DNA of 64,000 bases from Chryseobacterium piscicola (GTDB taxonomy: Bacteria > Bacteroidota > Bacteroidia > Flavobacteriales > Weeksellaceae). The translations under genes and the position numbers were made by a program. The first letter of the stretch is position 1. The number at the start of each line of letters is the position of its first letter. The notes beneath the pieces are model-generated. The model saw only the letters and a list, made by a program, of their open reading frames with translations. It was not told the origin of the DNA and ran no database searches. This document shows positions 24,788 to 32,290 of this stretch, one piece after another. The DNA lies in the NCBI RefSeq assembly GCF_900156685.1, contig NZ_FTOJ01000002.1, positions 186,001 through 250,000 of the forward strand, given 5' to 3'.

Positions 24788-25125
24788 AAACTATGATCTC
24801 AACGGCAATATGACCTCGCACCAAGACAAAGGTACTCTGGAAATTAGATACAACCATCTGAACCTGCCGAATTACAACAGATTTAATCAATCAGCTATAA
24901 GAACTGACCTGAATGGAAACAATACCACCATTTACAAGAACTCAACTTATCTTTTCAGAGCAGATGGTGTAAAATTAAAAAAGATCCACCAATATTTTAC
25001 TGGAAGAAACAATGGTAATGATGTTTTTAAAACCACAGAATACCTCGATGGTTTTCAGTATGAAACAGAAAGCATCGGAGGAAGACCTGCACCACCCACA
25101 CCTAAATTTGTCCCAACCGCAGAAG
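24788..25125 (+). pseudogene. internal Rhs fragment (second copy)
   Basis: Encodes YDLNGNMTSHQDKGTLEI then the same block as copy A (24848-25125 equals 22723-23000). Cut at both sides: at 24788 against the XRE remnant and at 25125/25126 against the recombinase tail. The first 60 bp extend further upstream in the rhs gene than copy A does. No start codon, no toxin end. Confidence 0.85.
24848..25125 (+). repeat. 278-bp Rhs segment, copy B
   Basis: Direct repeat of 22723-23000, same orientation, about 2.1 kb apart; both copies stop matching at the same codon (PTAE). Confidence 0.9.
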
Positions 25126-25477
25126 AGATATGTATCTTGAAGATAAATTGGATGAAGAAGATTTTAAAAGGATTAAAATGAAGTATAAAGTGGAAATTGA
25201 AGATATCAACTTTAAATTAAATTCATTGAAAAATTCTGGTCGTACTGATGGTATTGAGAAGAAGATGAGTCAAGCATTAAATGCCATTGTAAACATCTCT
25301 GAAAGATACAATAATGCAAGTACAATTGACAAACGCGCAATTGTTGGTTTGATATATACTGAAAAGTTAACATTCGATGGCGAGTATTTTCAAACCACAA
25401 AAATCAACAGTTTGGCTGCTAATATTGCTTTGATTAACAAGGAGTTAGGAAATAAAAAAAAACCGACAAAGAAGTGA
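25126..25477 (+). pseudogene. C-terminal tail of a large serine recombinase
   Basis: About 115 codons (MYLEDKLDEEDFKRIK, ISERYNNASTIDKRAIVGLI, EKLTFDGEYFQTTKINSL, ending GNKKKPTKK) match the C-terminal zinc-ribbon/coiled-coil tail of recombinase-family site-specific recombinases, typically ending a protein of about 500 residues. The catalytic resolvase domain is missing; the frame joins Rhs sequence at 25125. The stop lies inside the hairpin that terminates the facing tRNA gene. A dead relic of an integrated element. Confidence 0.72.
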
Positions 25478-25496
25478 AAAATCTTCAAATGTCGGT
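25462..25496 (-). terminator. terminator of tRNA-Arg
   Basis: ACCGACA (25462-25468) pairs with TGTCGGT (25490-25496), with an inner GAAG/CTTC pair; on the minus strand it is followed by a long T run. It also holds the last codons of the recombinase remnant. Confidence 0.7.
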
Positions 25497-25500
25497 CTTG

Positions 25501-25574
25501 TGACCTCGACAGGATTCAAACCTGTAACCTCCTGAGCCGTAATCAGGTGCGCTATTCAGTTGCGCCACGAGGCC
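25501..25574 (-). tRNA. tRNA-Arg (anticodon ACG)
   Basis: The minus strand folds into a cloverleaf: acceptor GGCCTCG with CGAGGTC, D-arm GCGC/GCGC, anticodon stem CCTGA/TCAGG with loop TTACGGC (anticodon ACG, reads CGN after deamination of the first A), T-arm ACAGG TTTGAAT CCTGT. Discriminator A; CCA is not encoded. A -7 element TATATTTG lies 16 bp upstream (25597-25590). The gene borders the recombinase relic. Confidence 0.96.
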
Positions 25575-25589
25575 TTTATTAAGGGTTTG

Positions 25590-25597
25590 CAAATATA
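25590..25597 (-). promoter_or_regulatory. -7 element of tRNA-Arg
   Basis: CAAATATA on plus, TATATTTG on minus, 16 bp before the tRNA 5' end. Confidence 0.55.
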
Positions 25598-25621
25598 CAT
25601 TTTTTTTGTTTTCTTTGAAAT

Positions 25622-26668
25622 ATGAAATCAAAAATTTTATTATTATTTACATTTTTTCTTCTAATTAGCTGTAAGAGAGAACAAAAAATTACATCATCGG
25701 ATTGGCAAATTTTATCTGAACGCACGAAATTTAAGAATGATTCCGGCAATTTTCAGCTTAAGACAGGAAAATTCAGTTATAATTTTGATAAAAATGATCT
25801 TCCATTTAAAAAAATAGTCATTCTTAACGCAAGTATGATTGGTTATGTATCCGAATTGCAATCAGAAAATCAGATTGTGGCAGTTTCTAGTCCGGAATAT
25901 ATCTATTCAAAAAAAATTCAGGATTTAGTTAAGTCTGGTAAAATTAAAAACGTTGGTAATGACCAAAAATATGATGTTGAAAAAATACTCTCATTGAAGC
26001 CCGATGCTATTTTTACTAATTATATTCCCAATTTTGAAAACACCTACGAGCTGCTGAAAAATAACGGAATTAAAGTTGTTTTTCTTGATGAATATTTAGA
26101 ACAAAAACCACTTGAAAAAACCTCTTACTTGAAAATATTTGGACATCTTTTAGGTAAAAGTGAATTAGCTGAAAAGAAATTTAGAGAAATTGAAAATAGT
26201 TACTATGATTATAAAAAGTTTGCATCATCTGCAACTTCAAAACCCAATATTTTAGCCAACGAAATGTACGGAAATATTTGGTATTTGCCTGGTGGAAAAA
26301 CTGCAGTTGCCAAGTATATTTCTGATGCCAATGCCAATTATATTTTAAAAGAAAATACAGAAGAAAAAGCTGTTAATATGAGTTTTGAAGAGGTTTATGA
26401 TAAGTCAAATTCTATTAATTTTTGGGTAAATGCAGGAAATCATATTTCTAAAAAAGAAATGCTTCAAATCAATCCTTTATATTCAAAATTAAATGTTTTC
26501 ACCAATGGGAAAGTGTATGCCTTCAGCGAAAAACAGACAGCTACTGCAAACGATTTTTTTGAAAGCGGAGTAGTGCGCTCTGATGTGGTATTGAAAGATT
26601 ATATCAAGATTTTTCATCCCGAGCTTTTCTTAGATTATAAACTGACTTACTTCAAAGAGTTGCGATAA
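25622..26668 (+). CDS. ABC transporter substrate-binding lipoprotein (BtuF/FepB type)
   Basis: 348 residues. Lipoprotein signal with lipobox LLISC, then the two-lobed, helix-bridged fold of metal-chelate binding proteins: ILNASMIGYVSELQSENQIVAVSS, EKILSLKPDAIFTN and IKVVFLDEYLEQKPLEKTSY in lobe one, YGNIWYLPGGKTAVAKYI and FTNGKVYAFSEK in lobe two. Ligands of this class are siderophores, heme or cobalamin; no riboswitch or permease gene is near, so the ligand is unknown. Starts 48 bp after the tRNA 5' end on the other strand. Confidence 0.88.
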   Translation: MKSKILLLFTFFLLISCKREQKITSSDWQILSERTKFKNDSGNFQLKTGKFSYNFDKNDLPFKKIVILNASMIGYVSELQSENQIVAVSSPEYIYSKKIQDLVKSGKIKNVGNDQKYDVEKILSLKPDAIFTNYIPNFENTYELLKNNGIKVVFLDEYLEQKPLEKTSYLKIFGHLLGKSELAEKKFREIENSYYDYKKFASSATSKPNILANEMYGNIWYLPGGKTAVAKYISDANANYILKENTEEKAVNMSFEEVYDKSNSINFWVNAGNHISKKEMLQINPLYSKLNVFTNGKVYAFSEKQTATANDFFESGVVRSDVVLKDYIKIFHPELFLDYKLTYFKELR

Positions 26669-26692
26669 ACTCGTAGTATTTGTTTACTTTTG
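26660..26692 (+). promoter_or_regulatory. promoter of mtgA (-33 TTG and -7)
   Basis: TTG at 26660-26662 and TACTTTTG at 26685-26692, spacer 22 bp, matching the flavobacterial promoter form; 16 bp before the mtgA ATG. Confidence 0.6.
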
Positions 26693-26708
26693 TACCAGTT
26701 TTCAGATT

Positions 26709-27353
26709 ATGTGGAAAAAAATAAAACAATTCATTTTCATCATACTTCTTTTGAATGTATTTTTCATCATTTGGGGAAGATTCTTTAATCCACCAATTAC
26801 TATTACCCAAATTGGCGGTTTGATACAGTATGGCAAGCTTGATAGAGACTATATTTCTTATGAAGATATGGGTTCTAATGTGAAGAAAGCTGTTATTGCA
26901 TCCGAAGATCAAAAATTCTTTATCCATGATGGTTTTGACTATACTGCAATTGAAAAAGCTTATAAAAACAATGAAGAAGGAAAAAAAATGCGTGGAGGAA
27001 GTACCATTTCACAGCAAACAGCAAAAAATGTGTTTCTTTGGCAGGGAAGAAGCTGGATAAGAAAAGGTTTTGAGGCAATATACACTTTTGTAATAGAGAA
27101 AGTTTGGTCTAAAGATATAATTCTTGAGCGCTATCTCAATTCAATAGAAATGGGAAGAGGTGTTTTTGGTGTAGAAGCTGCTGCAAAATATTATTTTGGG
27201 AAATCTTCAAAAGATTTGAATACTTCTGAAGCTGCTTGGATTGCCACAGTTTTGCCAAATCCAAAAAAATATGACCCCAAAAATCCTTCGCTCTATCTCA
27301 ATAAAAAACATCGCTGGATCATGAGACAGATGCAGAATGTAAGTTTAAAATAA
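26709..27353 (+). CDS. mtgA: monofunctional peptidoglycan glycosyltransferase
   Basis: 214 residues: membrane anchor about 6-23, then a GT51 domain with the catalytic glutamate in VIASEDQKFF, the second block RGGSTISQQTAKN and later blocks KDIILERYLNSIEMGRGVFGVEAAA. It polymerises lipid II into glycan strands on the outer face of the cytoplasmic membrane. No transpeptidase domain. Followed after 32 bp by the Gcr-type membrane protein. Confidence 0.95.
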   Translation: MWKKIKQFIFIILLLNVFFIIWGRFFNPPITITQIGGLIQYGKLDRDYISYEDMGSNVKKAVIASEDQKFFIHDGFDYTAIEKAYKNNEEGKKMRGGSTISQQTAKNVFLWQGRSWIRKGFEAIYTFVIEKVWSKDIILERYLNSIEMGRGVFGVEAAAKYYFGKSSKDLNTSEAAWIATVLPNPKKYDPKNPSLYLNKKHRWIMRQMQNVSLK

Positions 27354-27385
27354 AACAATTTAATTTTCAATAAATTATAAAGATT

Positions 27386-29404
27386 TTGAGTAACAAAAAT
27401 TTTAAGAATGTTCTTTCAAAGTACTTTTTTTCTAAGAATGAAACACGCTCGCTGGAGCCTCTGGCAGAGTTTTTAGAAAGTATCCGAAAAGCAGATTTTA
27501 AGGACGTACTCAATAATTTCAGAGTTAATGATAATGAAAGATTCAATTTTTCATATTATATAAAAAATATTTTCTCTGAGCGACCTTTCAATTTATCTCT
27601 CACGGAAGCTAATATTTTGTCTGAAAACTCGTTTCTCCCTGAGCTGCGGAAACGAATTCTGAATAAAATTCTACCATCTGTAGAAAACGAAAATACGGTT
27701 TGGTTTCTTATAGATAATATAAGTTTTAATCCGAAAAAAGATCTTCAATATTTTAATAATCTTCCAGAAAATGAAGTAGATGAATTTCTGCAACTCCTCG
27801 ATATATCAGATTTCATTAAAAATGAAAGAGTAAAGAGTGAGCTCATCTTTTCTATGAATATTCTTTCGTGGCGCGTTACAGGTATGGCTTTGGAAGTGGA
27901 TGTCGTGAGAATGGCTCCGGAATACCGTAATTTTGACAATCCTTTTCTAGCACTTCAGAATGAGTTGGAGGCTCTAGCAGAAGAATTTAAAATCAATTCA
28001 AATCTGCAACTATCATCCAAAGATAGTAGATATAAGCAGATAAAAATATACATTGAGCATTGTCATGATTTTGTTAATATTTCTTTTAAAAACTCTTCAA
28101 AGTATGGTATTTCAGGGAAAATAAATCAAGCATTACTGAAAATAAGACAACAGACACAAAGAATTTTTGAGATTGTTAATTTATTAGTCATTGATTCTGA
28201 ACAAGATTACTTGGTAAAGTCTAAGCAATTGATTTTTAATGTTTTATCTTATAAATCTCACAAAAATAATATCTCTGAATTATTTAATGACAGCACCCGA
28301 TTAATTTCGCACCTTATTACCAATCACACTGCCGAAACGGGTACCCATTACATTACTTCTAGCCGAAAACAATACATGAAAATGTTTTACAAGGCAAGTG
28401 GTGGCGGAATAATCGTGGGAGCACTTTGCGTCTTGAAAATGCTCTACGGATTTATGCCAGGAAGCGATTTTTTCCATGCATTTTTGTATGCAATGAATTA
28501 TGCAATGGGATTTGTAATGATCTATTTAATGGGATTTACTTTGGCAACCAAACAGCCTGCTATGACTGCTGCTACGATGACAAAAGTACTCTCTGAGCAA
28601 GGAAATACAAAGCGAGATAATACCGAATTTGCAGATTTGGTTTCTAAACTTTTCAGGAGTCAGTTTATTGCGTTTGTAGGTAACGTTCTATTGTCATTTC
28701 CTATTGCATTGGCGATTATCTATGGTCTAGATGTTTTCTTTTCTCAAAATTTAGCTATTGAAAAATCCGATAAATTGCTGAAAGATTTAGACCCATTAGA
28801 GTCTAAAGCTATTCTACATGCTTGTATCGCAGGGTTTTATCTTTTTATCTCAGGGATTATCTCAGGAACTATTGGTAACAATTCTATTTTCTACCAAATT
28901 CCCGATAGAATTGCTAAAAATATTAATGTTAAAAGATGGTTTGGGGCAAAGGTTGCAACAAGTCTTTCAAAATACTATGCTAAAAATTGGGCAGGTATTA
29001 TTTCTAATTTCTGGTTTGGTGTTTTCCTTGGTGCTACTGCGCCAATAGGGTTGTTTTTCGGGTTAGATTTAGATATTCGCCATATTACCTTTGCTGCCGG
29101 AAACTTTGCGCTTGGTCTTTATGGTAAAGAATTCTCTGTAGAATCTTATACTTTCTGGATTTCTTTTGCTACGGTTTTTATAATAGGATTTTTCAATTTT
29201 GCAGTGAGCTTTAGTCTTTCCATGTTTTTGGCTTTTAGGTCAAGAAAATTGAATGTAGGTGAGGTAAGAGATATTTACAAAGAAATTTTCAGGTATTTCC
29301 TAAAAAATCCACTGAAGTTTTTTATTCCATTGCATTCTGTTTTAGACAAAAAATCAAATGATTTGATGAACAGTAGTGTTTCTACAAAATCTGAAGATCA
29401 TTAA
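27386..29404 (+). CDS. Gcr-type (SpecificRecomb family) membrane protein
   Basis: 672 residues. Soluble helical N-terminal half (about 1-330), then six or so membrane helices (about 345-365, 370-390, 430-455, 475-500, 525-550, 590-620) with THYITSSRKQYMKMF and PAMTAATMTKVL as the conserved core. Matches the family named site-specific recombinase after gonococcal Gcr; the membrane topology makes a recombinase function doubtful. Start is TTG; there is no ATG before residue 150. The last 23 bp overlap the convergent DUF721 gene. Confidence 0.85.
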   Translation: MSNKNFKNVLSKYFFSKNETRSLEPLAEFLESIRKADFKDVLNNFRVNDNERFNFSYYIKNIFSERPFNLSLTEANILSENSFLPELRKRILNKILPSVENENTVWFLIDNISFNPKKDLQYFNNLPENEVDEFLQLLDISDFIKNERVKSELIFSMNILSWRVTGMALEVDVVRMAPEYRNFDNPFLALQNELEALAEEFKINSNLQLSSKDSRYKQIKIYIEHCHDFVNISFKNSSKYGISGKINQALLKIRQQTQRIFEIVNLLVIDSEQDYLVKSKQLIFNVLSYKSHKNNISELFNDSTRLISHLITNHTAETGTHYITSSRKQYMKMFYKASGGGIIVGALCVLKMLYGFMPGSDFFHAFLYAMNYAMGFVMIYLMGFTLATKQPAMTAATMTKVLSEQGNTKRDNTEFADLVSKLFRSQFIAFVGNVLLSFPIALAIIYGLDVFFSQNLAIEKSDKLLKDLDPLESKAILHACIAGFYLFISGIISGTIGNNSIFYQIPDRIAKNINVKRWFGAKVATSLSKYYAKNWAGIISNFWFGVFLGATAPIGLFFGLDLDIRHITFAAGNFALGLYGKEFSVESYTFWISFATVFIIGFFNFAVSFSLSMFLAFRSRKLNVGEVRDIYKEIFRYFLKNPLKFFIPLHSVLDKKSNDLMNSSVSTKSEDH

Positions 29405-29678
29405 ATTGATTTTCTCCAAATTTTTCCTGAAACTTTTTAAGGAAAAAACTCTTTCTCATCTGGAAATCATGCTTTACCAAAGGTGAGTTTACTTTAATAG
29501 TGATAATTTTATCTTCGAGATTTACAGATTTTATTTCATCAAACAAAGCTTCATCCAGATAATCTTCAAGAAAATCTTTAATTTCAAAGGCCACTAGTTT
29601 ATCTTCAAAACCATGAATTCTGGCAAAAGATTTTACCAATTCTGAGGATTGAAATTCACGTTTTTTATTTTTCCGCAT
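29382..29678 (-). CDS. DUF721 domain protein
   Basis: 98 residues, basic N-terminus (MRKNKKREF) and the DUF721 block FEDKLVAFEIKDFLEDY then IITIKVNSPLVKHDFQMRK. DUF721 proteins commonly stand next to recF or other replication genes, as here (one gene away), and are thought to touch nucleic-acid metabolism. Function unproven. Convergent overlap of 23 bp with the upstream Gcr-type gene. Confidence 0.9.
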   Translation of the reverse strand: MRKNKKREFQSSELVKSFARIHGFEDKLVAFEIKDFLEDYLDEALFDEIKSVNLEDKIITIKVNSPLVKHDFQMRKSFFLKKFQEKFGENQFNDLQIL

Positions 29679-29691
29679 CCGAGTAGTTATT

Positions 29692-30123
29692 TTATAATTG
29701 AATTTCGTGAATATATAAATTTTTTGTGGTGTTGTCCCAATAAAACTCTGATTCTCCTTTTTGATAGATGGTAGAATTTTTACTGGGTTTAAACCATTTT
29801 GGTATTTTTATAACTCCTTTATAATCAGATTTTAATTTTGTTTGTATGTCTTCTGAAAAACTTGATTTGTGAGTGTCTAATTGATTGTTTTTTTTGAAAT
29901 CTGCCCACCATTTGTCTGTGGATTTTAGGTGTATGTAGACTTCGTATTCTTTAAAAAAATGCCCAGATTCCCAGTATTTACCGTTTAATGTTTTCACTTC
30001 TTTTGGCAGCTCGGCATTTGTCCAGAGAAGAAAAATTTGCTCTTTATTATCGGTTTCAACTCCACAGTTTACTAATATTAATGATAAAAAAAATAGCATT
30101 AAAAAAGGTCTGAGATTTTTCAT
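29692..30123 (-). CDS. hypothetical lipoprotein in the recF unit
   Basis: 143 residues with lipobox LILVNC. The mature part (LLWTNAELPKEVKTLNG, ending EFYWDNTTKNLYIHEIQL) is not a family I know. Overlaps the recF stop by 4 bp, so translationally coupled, and lies 13 bp before the DUF721 gene. A cell-surface protein inside a DNA-repair operon is probably just co-transcription. Confidence 0.75.
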   Translation of the reverse strand: MKNLRPFLMLFFLSLILVNCGVETDNKEQIFLLWTNAELPKEVKTLNGKYWESGHFFKEYEVYIHLKSTDKWWADFKKNNQLDTHKSSFSEDIQTKLKSDYKGVIKIPKWFKPSKNSTIYQKGESEFYWDNTTKNLYIHEIQL

Positions 30124-31223
30124 ATCTCAAAAATAATACTTTCCTCATTGATCTTTTTTACTACACTTTCTGTACGTTCCCGATGTGTATCTGTAATAAA
30201 AATCTGTCCGAAGTTTTCCTGATTTACCAGTTCGATTAATTGCGAAACCCGGTTGTCATCAAGCTTATCAAAAATATCATCAAGCAATAAAATCGGCGTT
30301 TTTCCGGTTAATTCTTTTATCAAACTCATTTGAGCCAATTTTAATGAAATTAAAAACGATTTTTGTTGACCCTGCGAACCTATTTTTTTTATTAAAACAG
30401 AATTCATTTCAAACAAAAGATCATCCTTGTGAATGCCTTTTGATGTGTAAGTAAGCATTCTGTCTCGATCAATATTCTCGTGCAGTAAATTTCTGAAAAC
30501 ATTATCTGGCTGAGTGGCCTCAAAACCTTCCAGCAAATGAGATTCATATTGTACAGAAACAGTTTCTTTAGCCCCGGAAATGATTTTATAAAAATTCTGA
30601 ACAATAGGGTAGAGTTGCGAAACAAATTCTTTTCTCTTTTCAAAAATTTTAGTTCCAGATTTTACTAGAGGCTCATCATAGATTTCTAGTGAATCTTTGT
30701 CCCAGGTTCTGTTTTTGGCAAAATATTTAAGCAAAGCATTTCGCTGTTGAACTGTTTTTTGATATTGAATTAAATCAAAAAGATAGGAAGAATCGGTCTG
30801 TGAAATCATAGAATCTAAAAACTTCCTGCGACTTTCCCCAGAATCTGAAATCAGATTAGAATCGTAAGGTGAAATCATTACACTGGGCAGATAACCGATG
30901 TGATCTGCCATTCGGTTGTAGCTCTTGTCATTTTTCTTGATTACTTTTTTAGTTTCTCTAGGCTGAAGAATTTTAATAATATCTTCAGCATCTTCATTTT
31001 GAATTTCAGCTTCTATAGTAAAGAAATCTTCATCATCCTGAATGTTATTCAAATCGCTGTTTCCCAAAAAACTTTTCCCAACCGAAAGATAATGAAGCGC
31101 ATCGAGAATATTCGTTTTTCCCACACCATTATTTCCCACAAAACAGTTGATTTGTGGTGAAAGAACAAAATGTTGCTCTGCGTGATTTTTAAAGTTGTAA
31201 AGGGTAAGTTTGTTGATGGTCAT
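30120..31223 (-). CDS. recF: DNA replication/repair protein RecF
   Basis: 367-residue SMC-like ATPase that loads RecA at gaps with RecO and RecR. Walker A FVGNNGVGKTN, signature region SQGQQKSFLISLKLAQ, Walker B PILLLDDIFDKLD, and N-terminal INKLTLYNFKNH. Usual length. First gene of a unit with the lipoprotein and DUF721 genes. Confidence 0.96.
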   Translation of the reverse strand: MTINKLTLYNFKNHAEQHFVLSPQINCFVGNNGVGKTNILDALHYLSVGKSFLGNSDLNNIQDDEDFFTIEAEIQNEDAEDIIKILQPRETKKVIKKNDKSYNRMADHIGYLPSVMISPYDSNLISDSGESRRKFLDSMISQTDSSYLFDLIQYQKTVQQRNALLKYFAKNRTWDKDSLEIYDEPLVKSGTKIFEKRKEFVSQLYPIVQNFYKIISGAKETVSVQYESHLLEGFEATQPDNVFRNLLHENIDRDRMLTYTSKGIHKDDLLFEMNSVLIKKIGSQGQQKSFLISLKLAQMSLIKELTGKTPILLLDDIFDKLDDNRVSQLIELVNQENFGQIFITDTHRERTESVVKKINEESIIFEI

Positions 31224-31506
31224 TTTAAAAACTCTTGAAAAAATCTAAAAGCTGGAGGAATTTTTTTATGTCTAATAATTAATCTTTCAATTGTAGTCGC
31301 TTATTCTTTATACAACGGGTAATAATCTTTACAGATTTTTCTGCTCTAGAGTGAAATTTCTACTTCAATAAATAGAAATTGAACTGTATCTGTTGCATTG
31401 ATACTAAATTCTCGATTCAATATTGTAGTATATTTTGCTGATCTGTTTAGATTTATCAAACATTATTATTTTGTACTGTTTTGAAAGATTCCAGCAGTTC
31501 AAATTT

Positions 31507-32271
31507 TTAGTAAAGATAAAGTTTTTCAAACAGAATTAAAAACAAAAAAGGAAGTGCAGAACAAAGCTCAACCCACAAAGAAAAATAAGAATCTTTGTTT
31601 GAATTTTCAGAAAAATAAATGAGAATAAAAGTAAAAATAGAACTCACAAAAAAAGAAAGTGAAAACGTGAATTCTAAGTAAAATACTGATAAAATAGTTG
31701 CTGCAAAAATTAAAAAATAAGCTAAATATTTTGTGTTTTGAACTCCAATAATCTTAGGAAAAGTCATTACCGTATCACTTTTCATATCCCGAATGTCAAA
31801 TGGTAAAACTAAAGCGGTTATAAATAAAAAACTTATTAAAAAAATGGGAAAACTGAATTCTGGTAAAGTGAGCCAGCAATTCATTAAGCCCCAAATTAAA
31901 CCAACATAAAATACCTTCAACAAAGGAATTTTTCTAATGTATGTTTCCAGAAAAGAAGAATTATAAAGCAATCCGAGTAGGATGATGAAAAACCATTTTA
32001 GCAAGCGTATTTCATTATGATTCAATATAATTAAAATTGCTGAAATGATTCCTGCAAAACAATTGAGCACCAAAATTGTAGGGAAATGCTTAGTATTCTG
32101 ATATTTTGTGTAAAGATAACCACTAAAATAGGTGATGAATAAGAGCGCAACTGTAGGCCAGCGAAATGTATTTTGCTCAAGCATGAAAAATATTGCGAAA
32201 AAAGTTCCCATCATTGAGACAAAAATTTGGCTGTCTATGATGTATTTTTTCAGTAATTTTAAAGCATTCAT
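31507..32271 (-). CDS. UbiA-like membrane prenyltransferase family protein
   Basis: 254 residues with eight or nine membrane helices. The only motif-like site is PFDIRDMKSDTVMTFPKIIG, like the second aspartate-rich site (DxxxD) of UbiA prenyltransferases; the first site (NDxxDxxxD) is weak, here NHNEIRLL, so the catalytic role is uncertain. Start taken at the ATG at 32271; a 12-codon extension would overlap the divergent alpha-2-macroglobulin gene. Minus-strand -7 element at 32284-32277 (TATTTTTG), directly beside the other gene's ATG at 32291. Confidence 0.65.
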   Translation of the reverse strand: MNALKLLKKYIIDSQIFVSMMGTFFAIFFMLEQNTFRWPTVALLFITYFSGYLYTKYQNTKHFPTILVLNCFAGIISAILIILNHNEIRLLKWFFIILLGLLYNSSFLETYIRKIPLLKVFYVGLIWGLMNCWLTLPEFSFPIFLISFLFITALVLPFDIRDMKSDTVMTFPKIIGVQNTKYLAYFLIFAATILSVFYLEFTFSLSFFVSSIFTFILIYFSENSNKDSYFSLWVELCSALPFLFLILFEKLYLY

Positions 32272-32290
32272 TAAGACAAAAATAAGACCT

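Noticed and set aside
24573..25181. 202-codon frame as one protein
   Set aside because: It begins antisense to the XRE remnant, passes through an Rhs piece and ends in recombinase sequence read out of frame: a chimera of junctions, not a gene.
25575..25621. cobalamin or other riboswitch before the substrate-binding lipoprotein gene
   Set aside because: Only 47 bp separate it from the tRNA gene, holding the tRNA promoter; no structured leader fits.
31355..31380. hairpin AATTTCTA/TAGAAATT between recF and the UbiA-like gene
   Set aside because: Eight A/T-rich pairs with a 10-base loop are expected by chance here, and no T run follows.
32132..32290. N-terminal extension of the first macroglobulin
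   Set aside because: It is antisense to the UbiA-like gene and would bury the clear signal peptide starting at 32291.
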